A stretch of 5,215 nucleotides of DNA from an uncultured Tabrizicola sp. (GTDB lineage: Bacteria > Pseudomonadota > Alphaproteobacteria > Rhodobacterales > Rhodobacteraceae). The translations under genes were made by a program, and so were the position numbers. Positions 1 through 4,905 of the stretch are shown here, piece by piece. Positions within the stretch are counted from its first letter, which is position 1; each line of letters starts with the position of its first letter. Where the stretch lies: assembly GCA_937858255.1 (NCBI GenBank), contig CALLZQ010000685.1, positions 1-5,215 of the forward strand. Direction: 5' to 3'. Under the pieces are notes generated by a model. That model saw only the letters and a program-made list of their open reading frames with translations. It was not told the DNA's origin and searched no databases.

Positions 1-615
1 AAGCGCTTCCCGTGGCTGTCCTACCGCAACATCGAACTGGGCATGTGCCCGGTGCGAGCGGTGCGGGTGGCCTATACGGGCGAATTGGGTTGGGAACTCC
101 ACCACCCGATCGAAATGGGCCGCTACCTGTGGGATCTGGTGATGAAGGCCGGCGAAAAGCTCGGGTTGAAACCGGTCGGCGCCCGCGCCCAGAACTGGCT
201 GCGTCAGGAAAAATCCTACCGCGCCTTCGGCAATGAACTGGGCCGTGACGCGACCCCGCTGGAGGCGGCGCTGGACCGCTTTGTCGATCTGTCGAAAGAC
301 TTCCGCGGCAAGCAGGCGATGCTGGACAAGGGCATCCGCTCACAATGCTGCACCCTGTTGATCGATGGCCCCGCCGATACCGATCCGTGGGGCAAAGAGG
401 CGCTCTGGCTGAACGGCGAAAAGGTCGGGCGCCTGACCTCGGGCGGCTATTCGGTGGCTTTTGGCAAGCAGATCGGCATGGGCTATGTCCGTCCTGATCT
501 GGCGGCGGTCGGCACCAAGCTCAAGGTCAAGATCCAGCTCAAGGAATGGGATGCCGAAGTGGTCGAGGACAGCCCCTTTGACCCCAAGAATGCCCGCATC
601 CGCATCGACGGCTGA
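1..615 (+). CDS. GcvT/dimethylglycine dehydrogenase-like protein, C-terminal part (5' end outside window)
   Basis: Open from the first base; 204 residues are visible before TGA at 613-615. The fragment carries the end of the folate-binding aminomethyltransferase (GcvT) domain and its C-terminal barrel. The GcvT signature YTGELGWE is at fragment residues 25-32. An LRQEKSYRAFGNEL segment (67-80) and TPLEAALDRFVDLSKDFRG (85-103) resemble dimethylglycine and sarcosine dehydrogenases. The end, VVEDSPFDPKNARIRIDG, is typical of the GcvT barrel domain. In full-length relatives an N-terminal FAD oxidoreductase domain demethylates an N-methyl amino acid and the GcvT domain passes the one-carbon unit to tetrahydrofolate. 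Whether the FAD domain exists here cannot be seen, so a stand-alone GcvT-type methyltransferase (for example a DmdA relative) remains possible. The gene is followed 18 bp later by a strong terminator, so it is the last gene of its transcript. Confidence 0.85.
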   Translation, partial: KRFPWLSYRNIELGMCPVRAVRVAYTGELGWELHHPIEMGRYLWDLVMKAGEKLGLKPVGARAQNWLRQEKSYRAFGNELGRDATPLEAALDRFVDLSKDFRGKQAMLDKGIRSQCCTLLIDGPADTDPWGKEALWLNGEKVGRLTSGGYSVAFGKQIGMGYVRPDLAAVGTKLKVKIQLKEWDAEVVEDSPFDPKNARIRIDG

Positions 616-633
616 GGTTTCCGTGACAAGATG

Positions 634-668
634 ACGGGCTGGCGCCTTGCAGGGCGCCAGCCCGTTTC
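634..668 (+). terminator. Rho-independent terminator of the GcvT-like gene
   Basis: A perfect 13-bp stem, ACGGGCTGGCGCC (634-646) pairing with GGCGCCAGCCCGT (653-665), encloses a 6-nt loop TTGCAG. It is followed by a short T-rich run (665-667, then CATTT). It lies 18 bp after the stop codon at 615 and just before the stop of the convergent regulator at 684. On the minus strand the stem is followed by CATCTTG rather than a T tract, so it is mainly a plus-strand terminator, though it may also slow transcripts from the other side. Confidence 0.85.
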
Positions 669-683
669 ATTTGCGTTTCCATA

Positions 684-1424
684 TCAAGCCCGCGAATGTT
701 CCACTGTATCAGGCAACCATTCCGGTCGCGCGCCGCAGGTGATCAGCATTCCCAAGGCGGTTAACGGTGCAATGACCCAAGGGCTTGTGCGGCCCAGTTT
801 GTCATCGGTGGCAAGGACCGCGACCTCAGCCGATTGGCTGATCATCCGTGCTTTCAGAGCCGCTTCCTCGGCATCACCCGTCGTCAGGCCCATATCGCGC
901 TGTACGCCCGTCACCCCAAGGAAGCAAAGGTCCGCCCGAAGCCGCGACAGCGCCTCATAAGCCACCGGGCCTGAGGCCACCATCGAATGACGGAAAATTC
1001 GCCCGCCGATCAGGATCAGATCGATATCGGCATGGCCCTCCAGCGCCGCCGCCAAGGCCGGGCTATGGGTGACAAGGGTGAAGGGCAGGCCCTGTGGCAA
1101 TACCTCGGGTAGCTGTTGATGCGTTGTCCCGCCATCGACCAGCACCACCATGCCGGGCCGGATCAGGCTGACCGCGGCCTGCGCCAGCCGCCGCTTGGCC
1201 TGTGCCTCCATCCCCTGCCGCTCGGCAAAGGGGCGGTGGGTTGGTGAGAGCGGCAAGGCCCCGCCATGCACCCGCATGAGGCGCCCTTCGGCGGCCAGTT
1301 CCCGTAGATCGCGGCGGATGGTGTCGGCCGAGATCGCAAGCTCGGCTGACAGATCGGCCGCCACCAGCCGCCCCTCGCTGGCCAACCGGTTCAACAGGAA
1401 TTCCTTGCGTTGCTGCGTCAGCAT
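684..1424 (-). CDS. DeoR-family transcriptional regulator
   Basis: A 246-residue DNA-binding repressor of the usual DeoR-family length (about 250). Residues 3-55 form the DeoR winged helix-turn-helix: QQRKEFLLNRL, then ISADTIRRDLRELAAEG as recognition helix and LMRVHGGA as wing. The rest is the sugar-phosphate-binding (ISOCOT-fold) sensor domain, with DGGTT (97-101), VTHSPALA (118-125), LIGGR (138-142), CFLGVTG (167-173), LTTGDAEEAALKARM (180-194) and VLATDDKLG (203-211). These are the positions where family members bind phosphorylated sugars or nucleosides; the ligand cannot be read from sequence. The start is set at MLTQQRK because the DeoR fold begins there and GGGA lies about 5-11 nt upstream. 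An upstream ATG at 1484 would add 20 residues and translate through the operator-like repeats. The gene is divergent from the DUF4406 gene, which suggests autoregulation plus control of that neighbour. Confidence 0.9.
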   Translation of the reverse strand: MLTQQRKEFLLNRLASEGRLVAADLSAELAISADTIRRDLRELAAEGRLMRVHGGALPLSPTHRPFAERQGMEAQAKRRLAQAAVSLIRPGMVVLVDGGTTHQQLPEVLPQGLPFTLVTHSPALAAALEGHADIDLILIGGRIFRHSMVASGPVAYEALSRLRADLCFLGVTGVQRDMGLTTGDAEEAALKARMISQSAEVAVLATDDKLGRTSPWVIAPLTALGMLITCGARPEWLPDTVEHSRA

Positions 1425-1440
1425 GAGCTTTTCCCGGAAA

Positions 1441-1480
1441 TGCACGATAATAAACGATATTGCACGAATCAGTGCGATTT
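1441..1480. promoter_or_regulatory. Helically phased repeats, probable DeoR-family operator
   Basis: Four related 6-bp units start exactly 10 bp apart on the plus strand: ACGATA at 1444, ACGATA at 1454, ACGAAT at 1464 and GCGATT at 1474. Read on the minus strand the units are AATCGCA, ATTCGTG, TATCGTT and TATCGTG, a WWTCGYK pattern. One-turn spacing puts all copies on the same DNA face. DeoR-family repressors commonly bind short direct repeats with about one-turn spacing, often containing TTCG. The array sits in the 92-bp space between the divergent regulator (start 1424) and the DUF4406 gene (start 1517), where bound protein could block both promoters. A possible -10 TATTAT for the regulator lies inside it (minus strand, 1452-1447), but no good -35 accompanies it. 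Confidence 0.6.
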
Positions 1481-1504
1481 GCAATCAAAGTAATCTGTTT
1501 CATG

Positions 1505-1510
1505 AAAGGA
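1505..1510 (+). promoter_or_regulatory. Ribosome-binding site fixing the DUF4406 gene start
   Basis: AAAGGA lies 6 nt before the ATG at 1517. The earlier in-frame ATGs at 1460 and 1502 have no comparable site. The one at 1502 would place this sequence inside the coding region, and the one at 1460 would also overlap the operator-like repeats. Confidence 0.7.
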
Positions 1511-1516
1511 CATGCA

Positions 1517-1888
1517 ATGACTGAACCGATGATGATCCTGATTGCCGGCCCCTATCGTTCCGGCACGGGCGACGACCCGGGCAAGATGGCGGCCAATCTT
1601 GCCCGGCTGGAATCCGCTGCCCTGCCGATATTTGAGAAAGGCCATGTGCCGATGATTGGCGAATGGGCGGCGCTGCCGATCCTGCGCGGGGCAGGGGGCG
1701 GGGCGCCGGGCAGCGCGGCCTATGACCGGGTGATGCACCCGACCGCGCATCGCCTGCTGGCGAAATGTGACGGGGTCTTGCGGCTGCCCGGCGCCTCGCA
1801 GGGGGCGGATAATGACACCCGCCTCGCGCGTGAGCGGGGAATCCCGGTCTGGCACAGCCTCGACGAGATTCCGCCGGCCCGCGACTAA
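1517..1888 (+). CDS. DUF4406 / nucleoside 2-deoxyribosyltransferase-like protein
   Basis: A 123-residue soluble protein with no signal peptide or membrane segment. The N-terminal strand and loop LIAGPYRSG (8-16) match the start of the nucleoside 2-deoxyribosyltransferase superfamily (consensus like I-Y-L-A-G-P-F). The C-terminal part, CDGVLRLPGASQGADND (84-100) then ARERGIPV (104-111), matches the segment that in that superfamily carries the substrate-binding Asp and the catalytic Glu in G-x3-E-x3-A-x3-G-x-P. At the Glu position this protein has D100. DUF4406 members are mostly uncharacterised; relatives cleave or exchange N-glycosidic bonds of nucleosides or nucleotides, so a role in that chemistry is inference. 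The gene is divergent from a DeoR regulator with operator-like repeats between them, which suggests control by a phosphorylated metabolite. Its TAA overlaps the stop of the convergent GH25-like gene by 4 bp. Confidence 0.7.
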   Translation: MTEPMMILIAGPYRSGTGDDPGKMAANLARLESAALPIFEKGHVPMIGEWAALPILRGAGGGAPGSAAYDRVMHPTAHRLLAKCDGVLRLPGASQGADNDTRLARERGIPVWHSLDEIPPARD

Positions 1889-2691
1889 CAGCTGCGGGCG
1901 GCCCGCCAGGCCGCCCATTGCGGGGCAGTGCCGGCAAAGACATTCAGATCGGCCTTGCCCCGCACCCCCGGCACCAGCCCGGTGCCACTATATTGCCAAA
2001 AGGTCCAGTGCCGCCCGGCATAGCTGTCTTGCGGATGCCCGGCGACAGAACGCAGCCAGAAATCGTAATCCCCCAGCCGCCAAAGCTGATTGGCCTCATA
2101 GAAATCCGGGGTGGAATAGACGATGGGACGCTGACCATAATGCGCCTCCAGCCGGTCAAGGAGCAGCCGGCCCTCCTGCGGGACGGTCTCGGCGGGGGGG
2201 CGTTTGGTGCAGGTGGGGGAAAACGGCGTCCACGCCAGATCGAGTACGGGCGGCAATGCCCCCGGCGCGCGCGGCACATGGGCGATGAACCAGCGGGCCT
2301 GATCGCTGGCCGAACGGCAGTGATACCAGAAGTGATAGGCCCCCACCGGCACGCCTGCCGCACGGGCGCCGCGCCAGTTCTCTGCAAAGGCCGGGTCGAG
2401 GATATCGCCGCCCTCGGTCGCCTTCAGAAAGGCAAAGCTGACACCATGCGCCCGGGCCCGCGGCCAATCGACCTGCCCTTGCCAGCGAGAGGTGTCGATA
2501 CCATGCACCGGATAGGCATGGGGGTCTCTTCCTTGCCAGTCATGCGGATCGGCATCGCCGAAATCCGGGGCGATGACCGTCGGCGCCACATCGGCCAAGG
2601 GCGATAAGGGTGGCGTGCGCCCGCCGCAGGCGGCAAGCAACACAAGGCTGGCACAAAGGCCAAGGGCAATTCTGGTGGTTCGGGCGCGCAT
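1885..2691 (-). CDS. GH25 lysozyme-like lipoprotein, catalytic Glu replaced by Ala
   Basis: A 268-residue protein with a lipoprotein signal: basic MRARTTR, hydrophobic stretch, lipobox LAAC (19-22) with C22 as the lipidation site, so it is probably anchored in the envelope. The rest is a glycoside hydrolase family 25 (muramidase) barrel: HGIDTSRWQG (63-72) with the first active-site Asp D66, FAFLKATEGG (86-95), VGAYHFWY (116-123), PPVLDLAW (147-154), PIVYST (189-194), FWLRSVAGHP (211-220), and WTFWQYSGTG (229-238) ending in DLNVFAG (248-254). In active GH25 enzymes the fourth segment reads D-x-E; here it is D151-L-A153, so the expected acid/base Glu is missing. It may bind peptidoglycan without cutting it. 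The start at M(RARTTR) is chosen because it gives a clean signal peptide; an ATG at 2784 would add 31 non-signal residues and lie in the preceding terminator. No convincing Shine-Dalgarno is seen. Confidence 0.85.
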   Translation of the reverse strand: MRARTTRIALGLCASLVLLAACGGRTPPLSPLADVAPTVIAPDFGDADPHDWQGRDPHAYPVHGIDTSRWQGQVDWPRARAHGVSFAFLKATEGGDILDPAFAENWRGARAAGVPVGAYHFWYHCRSASDQARWFIAHVPRAPGALPPVLDLAWTPFSPTCTKRPPAETVPQEGRLLLDRLEAHYGQRPIVYSTPDFYEANQLWRLGDYDFWLRSVAGHPQDSYAGRHWTFWQYSGTGLVPGVRGKADLNVFAGTAPQWAAWRAARSC

Positions 2692-2725
2692 GGCGACTGA
2701 ATGGCGCGCTGTGGCAGCGCTGTCA

Positions 2726-2760
2726 TCTGCCGCAGATCCGCCGTGGCGGTCTGCGGCAGA
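2726..2760. repeat. Long dyad upstream of the GH25-like gene, made of two 11-bp palindromes
   Basis: TCTGCCGCAGA (2726-2736) and TCTGCGGCAGA (2750-2760) are reverse complements of each other, and each is itself a palindrome around its centre base. Between them lies CCGCC-GT-GGCGG (2738-2749). The whole can fold as a roughly 16-bp hairpin with one unpaired base (T2737). It lies 35-69 bp before the GH25-like start at 2691 and directly after the EF-hand gene's terminator. No T tract follows on the minus strand, so it is not an obvious intrinsic terminator. It could be a paired operator or an mRNA structure. Confidence 0.55.
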
Positions 2761-2799
2761 AAACCCGCGCTGACTGGGCGGCAATCCGCCGGTCAGCGC
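2760..2799 (-). terminator. Rho-independent terminator of the EF-hand gene
   Basis: Minus-strand order: GCGCTGAC (2799-2792), C, GGCGG, loop ATTG, CCGCC, CA, GTCAGCGC (2774-2767), GGG, then TTTT (2763-2760). This gives a 13-bp stem with a small internal bulge and a U run. The TGA stop of the EF-hand gene (2795-2793) lies inside the left arm, so translation termination and hairpin formation overlap. Confidence 0.75.
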
Positions 2800-3260
2800 C
2801 CGAAATCGGCGGGGTTGACCAGATGATCGCCGTTGCGGTCAAGCGCGGTGAACATCCGGTCGGTCGCGGCCTCGAATTCCGCCAGTGTCACCTTGCCATC
2901 GCCATTGGTGTCATTGAACTCGGGGGTCATGGCCGCGTGCATCACCACCCCCGGTGCATTGGGATTGCCGGCCCCGCCGCCTGCGCCATGGCCTTGGCCC
3001 TTGGTTGCCTGCTCATTCGCCATATGCTCGGCTACCCCGGCCCAGTCGGCCGAAGTCAATTCGCCATCGCCCTCGACGTCGAACATATAGAACACCTCCC
3101 CCCGCTGGGCGCGGCCCTCTCGGGGGGTGATCGGGCCCTGGGTGCCCAGACCCCCCTGCCCCCCCACTCCGGCCCCCAGGGCGCCGCCTGGGCCCCAACC
3201 CCCCCCCGCCGAAAGGGCAAGGGTCAGGGTCAGCGCACTCAGGATCCGGGTCTTGGTCAT
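2793..3260 (-). CDS. Secreted three-EF-hand calcium-binding protein
   Basis: A 155-residue protein with an N-terminal signal peptide (MTKTRILSALTLTLALSA, cleavage likely near residue 18) followed by a Gly-rich linker, so export to the periplasm or outside is expected. Three EF-hand loops are visible: D61-V-E-G-D65-G-E-L-T-S-A-D72, canonical D117-T-N-G-D121-G-K-V-T-L-A-E128, and D141-R-N-G-D145-H-L-V-N-P-A-D152. The third has His in place of the usual Gly at loop position 6. Loops 2 and 3 are 24 residues apart, as in an EF-hand pair; loop 1 stands apart, with a second Gly-rich segment (88-104) between. Calcium binding is well supported; the physiological role is unknown. AAAGAGG lies 10 nt before the ATG and is embedded in a perfect palindrome. 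The gene follows the AhpD-like gene by 73 bp in the same direction and has its own terminator. Confidence 0.85.
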   Translation of the reverse strand: MTKTRILSALTLTLALSAGGGWGPGGALGAGVGGQGGLGTQGPITPREGRAQRGEVFYMFDVEGDGELTSADWAGVAEHMANEQATKGQGHGAGGGAGNPNAPGVVMHAAMTPEFNDTNGDGKVTLAEFEAATDRMFTALDRNGDHLVNPADFGR

Positions 3261-3291
3261 CTTTTACATTCCTCTTTATGAATGTAAAAGA
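3260..3291. promoter_or_regulatory. Perfect 12-8-12 bp palindrome over the EF-hand gene's ribosome-binding site
   Basis: TCTTTTACATTC (3260-3271) and GAATGTAAAAGA (3280-3291) are exact reverse complements separated by 8 bp. Half-site centres are 20 bp apart, two helical turns, as for a dimeric regulator. In the mRNA of the minus-strand gene the same sequence would form a 12-bp hairpin. Its loop (AUAAAGAG) and first 3'-arm bases hold the Shine-Dalgarno AGAGGA, and its last paired base is the A of the start codon. It may be a DNA operator, an RNA switch, or both. The arms are AT-rich against a very GC-rich background. Confidence 0.7.
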
Positions 3292-3333
3292 AACGCCGCA
3301 GCTACCGGGTTCCGTCGCCGCCGGGCGAAAAAC

Positions 3334-3678
3334 TTATTCGGCGGGCTTGGCCAGTTCGTCCCAGCAGCCGAGGGCATGGGCCGCATACATCAGCGCCGGC
3401 CCCCCGCCCATCTGGATCGACATCGCCAGCACATCGCCCAGTTCCTCACGGCTGGCACCAGCCTTCATCAGCGCCTCGACATGGAAGTTGATGCAGGGCT
3501 CGCAGCGCTGCGAAATGGCGATCCCAAGGGCGATATATTCCTTTTCCTTGACCGAGAGCGGCCCGACATCCTTGGCAGCCTTGGACAGATCGCCGAAAGC
3601 GGCGGCGGCCTGCGGGATCAGTTTGTTCATCGCGCGAATCTCGCCGCGCATTTCCTGAATTTTCGCCTTGTAGCTCAT
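3334..3678 (-). CDS. Carboxymuconolactone decarboxylase family protein, AhpD-like
   Basis: A 114-residue, single-domain, all-helical cytoplasmic protein of the CMD/AhpD family. The AhpD catalytic pattern E-x11-C-x2-C-x3-H is complete: E47, C59-E-P-C62, H66, with the same spacing as in mycobacterial AhpD. This points to a thiol-based peroxidase or disulfide reductase rather than a true decarboxylase. Other family hallmarks are PLSVKEKEYIALGIAIS (40-56), MKAGASREEL (71-80) and MSIQMGGGPALMYAA (86-100). AAGGAG (3690-3685) lies 6 nt before the ATG, giving a clear start. An FNR-type box sits about 60 bp upstream, so regulation by oxygen or nitric oxide is likely. No terminator is seen between this gene and the EF-hand gene, so read-through is possible. 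The partner reductant and substrate are unknown. Confidence 0.88.
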   Translation of the reverse strand: MSYKAKIQEMRGEIRAMNKLIPQAAAAFGDLSKAAKDVGPLSVKEKEYIALGIAISQRCEPCINFHVEALMKAGASREELGDVLAMSIQMGGGPALMYAAHALGCWDELAKPAE

Positions 3679-3731
3679 GACCGGCTCCTTTTTGTCAGGC
3701 GCGGGTCTCTCATGCTGCGGTGCGGCATTCC

Positions 3732-3745
3732 TTGATTTGCATCAA
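3732..3745. promoter_or_regulatory. FNR/CRP-family box (TTGAT-N4-ATCAA)
   Basis: TTGATTTGCATCAA is an exact match to the FNR/FnrL/ANR consensus TTGAT-N4-ATCAA, with perfect 5-bp arms. It lies in the 99-bp gap before the AhpD-like gene, centred about 60 bp upstream of its ATG. An activating site near -41.5 would then put the transcript start near 3697; a weak -10-like CATGAG lies at 3714-3709, so the promoter itself is not clear. In Rhodobacterales such boxes are read by FnrL under low oxygen, or by Dnr/NnrR-type nitric-oxide sensors with near-identical sites. The flanking DNA (3727-3770) is AT-rich. Confidence 0.7.
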
Positions 3746-3777
3746 ATCATATTCGAGAAATACAATATTCCGCGACG

Positions 3778-4857
3778 TCACCCAAAGCGCGCAGGTGAGA
3801 GCGCGGCCAACAGATCACCGCCCAGCCCGGTGGCGCGCCCCAGAATCAGATCGGCGGCCAGTCGACTGGCGGCAGGGCAGGTCTGAAAGCCCTGTCCCCC
3901 TTGACCGGCCAGCCAGAAGAACCCGGCGGTGTGCGGGTCAGGCCCGATCACCATGCTTCGGTCGGGGGAAAAGGTGCGCAGCCCCGCCCAGTTTGAGATC
4001 ATCCGAGTCACAGGTGTTGTCACCACCTCTTCATAGCGGGCCAGCCCTTCGGCCAGCCCCATGTCATCGGCCCAGGCATCCTGCGGTTCCATCAGTTCTT
4101 CTTCGGCAGGAGAGACGATCAGCGCCCCGGCATCGGGTTTGGCATACCAGCTTTCCCCGGCGCCAAACATCATCGGCCAGGCTGCCGTGTCATGTCCCCC
4201 CGGGGCCGGGATCCGCGCCATTGAGCGGCGCAGCGGGGTAAAGCCGAGCGGTGCGACCCCGGCCATGGTGGCGATCTGGTCAACCCAGGCCCCGGCGGCA
4301 TTGACCAGAATTCTGGCCCGTACCGGCCCTGCGGCGCTGGTGATCAGCCAGCTTTGCCCGTCGCGGGCTATGGTGCTGACCCGGGCACGGGTCAGGATCT
4401 GCGCCCCCTGCGCGCGCGCCTCGCGGGCGAAACCCTGTATCAGCCGGTCGGTGTCGATGTCCCAGGCATGGGCGGCATAGGCGGCGGCCTTGATTACCCC
4501 GCCATTCAGAATGGGCACCATCCGGCAGGCTTCATCCACCCCGATCTGGTCAAGATGCATGGCCGCCGCATCATGGGCAAAGCCCTCCATCTCATCGGCT
4601 TTGGCGACCATCAGCAAACCGCGCGGTGAGAGGATCCCCTCGGCCGCGTGGAATTCGTCAGACGAGGCCAATGACAGTTCCACCACCGCCGGCGTGCCAT
4701 AACGCGGCTCATAAAGCGCGGCGGACCGGCCAGAGGCGTGATGCGCCAGATGATCTTCGGCCTCGAGCAGGACGACCCGCGCCGCGCCCGCCAGCCGTGC
4801 GGCGACCGAAACACCGGCAATCCCGCCGCCGATAACTGCAATATCCGCCTCGATCAT
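3778..4857 (-). CDS. FAD-dependent amino-acid/amine dehydrogenase, D-arginine dehydrogenase-like
   Basis: A 359-residue flavoprotein of the D-amino-acid oxidase (DAO) family. The N-terminal dinucleotide fold has GGGIAG (10-15) and the ribose-binding acid E32. Long stretches match Pseudomonas D-arginine dehydrogenase (DauA) as I recall it: GRSAALY (43-49), YGTP (53-56), DIDTD (133-137), LVNAAGAW (184-191), RRSM (210-213), WYAKPDAG (237-244), WAGLRTF (290-296), GFFWLAGQGG (312-321) and FQT (324-326). Carboxylate and lid residues are kept (Y53, R211, Y238, R294, Q325). DauA's H48 and guanidinium-binding E87 correspond here to L48 and L81, so the substrate is probably not arginine. The expected reaction is oxidative deamination of a D-amino acid or related amine to a 2-oxo acid and ammonia. 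The start is fixed by GGAGGG seven nt upstream. It follows the SQR-like gene in the same direction, beyond a terminator. Confidence 0.85.
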   Translation of the reverse strand: MIEADIAVIGGGIAGVSVAARLAGAARVVLLEAEDHLAHHASGRSAALYEPRYGTPAVVELSLASSDEFHAAEGILSPRGLLMVAKADEMEGFAHDAAAMHLDQIGVDEACRMVPILNGGVIKAAAYAAHAWDIDTDRLIQGFAREARAQGAQILTRARVSTIARDGQSWLITSAAGPVRARILVNAAGAWVDQIATMAGVAPLGFTPLRRSMARIPAPGGHDTAAWPMMFGAGESWYAKPDAGALIVSPAEEELMEPQDAWADDMGLAEGLARYEEVVTTPVTRMISNWAGLRTFSPDRSMVIGPDPHTAGFFWLAGQGGQGFQTCPAASRLAADLILGRATGLGGDLLAALSPARFG

Positions 4858-4864
4858 GACCCAT

Positions 4865-4870
4865 CCCTCC
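4865..4870 (-). promoter_or_regulatory. Strong ribosome-binding site of the D-amino-acid dehydrogenase-like gene
   Basis: Minus-strand GGAGGG lies 7 nt before the ATG at 4857. It rules out the in-frame ATG at 4890, which would add 11 residues before the flavin-binding motif and read through this site. Confidence 0.75.
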
Positions 4871-4905
4871 GTTTCGGGCGACCCTGCCACGGCGGTTCGG
4901 AAAGG

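Noticed and set aside
1..615. DMSP demethylase (DmdA) as identity of the first gene
   Set aside because: The visible part fits the C-termini of dimethylglycine/sarcosine dehydrogenase-type GcvT proteins better, and without the N-terminal part DmdA cannot be supported.
631..960. Open frame on the plus strand opposite the regulator's 3' part
   Set aside because: It begins in the terminator stem and runs antisense to a well-supported DeoR gene; the protein is Ser/Arg/Pro-rich with no family resemblance. Other long antisense frames in the window (for example 1918-2607 and 3127-3735) fail for the same reason.
1425..1484. N-terminal extension of the DeoR regulator from the ATG at 1484
   Set aside because: The DeoR helix-turn-helix begins at MLTQQRK (1424); the extra 20 residues match nothing in the family and would translate the phased repeats.
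1896..1916. GGGCGGC-7-GCCGCCC dyad as terminator for the convergent pair
   Set aside because: It has only a 7-bp stem, sits in Ala/Arg codons at the end of the GH25-like gene, and has no T tract on either side.
2692..2784. N-terminal extension of the GH25-like protein from the ATG at 2784
   Set aside because: The 31 extra residues are hydrophilic and would bury the lipoprotein signal, and the start would lie inside the EF-hand gene's terminator.
3749..3770. Two ATATTC copies 16 bp apart next to the FNR box, considered as -35/-10 or an operator
   Set aside because: Neither copy fits a promoter element at usable spacing and the repeat is only 6 bp; I could not separate it from the general AT-richness of this gap.
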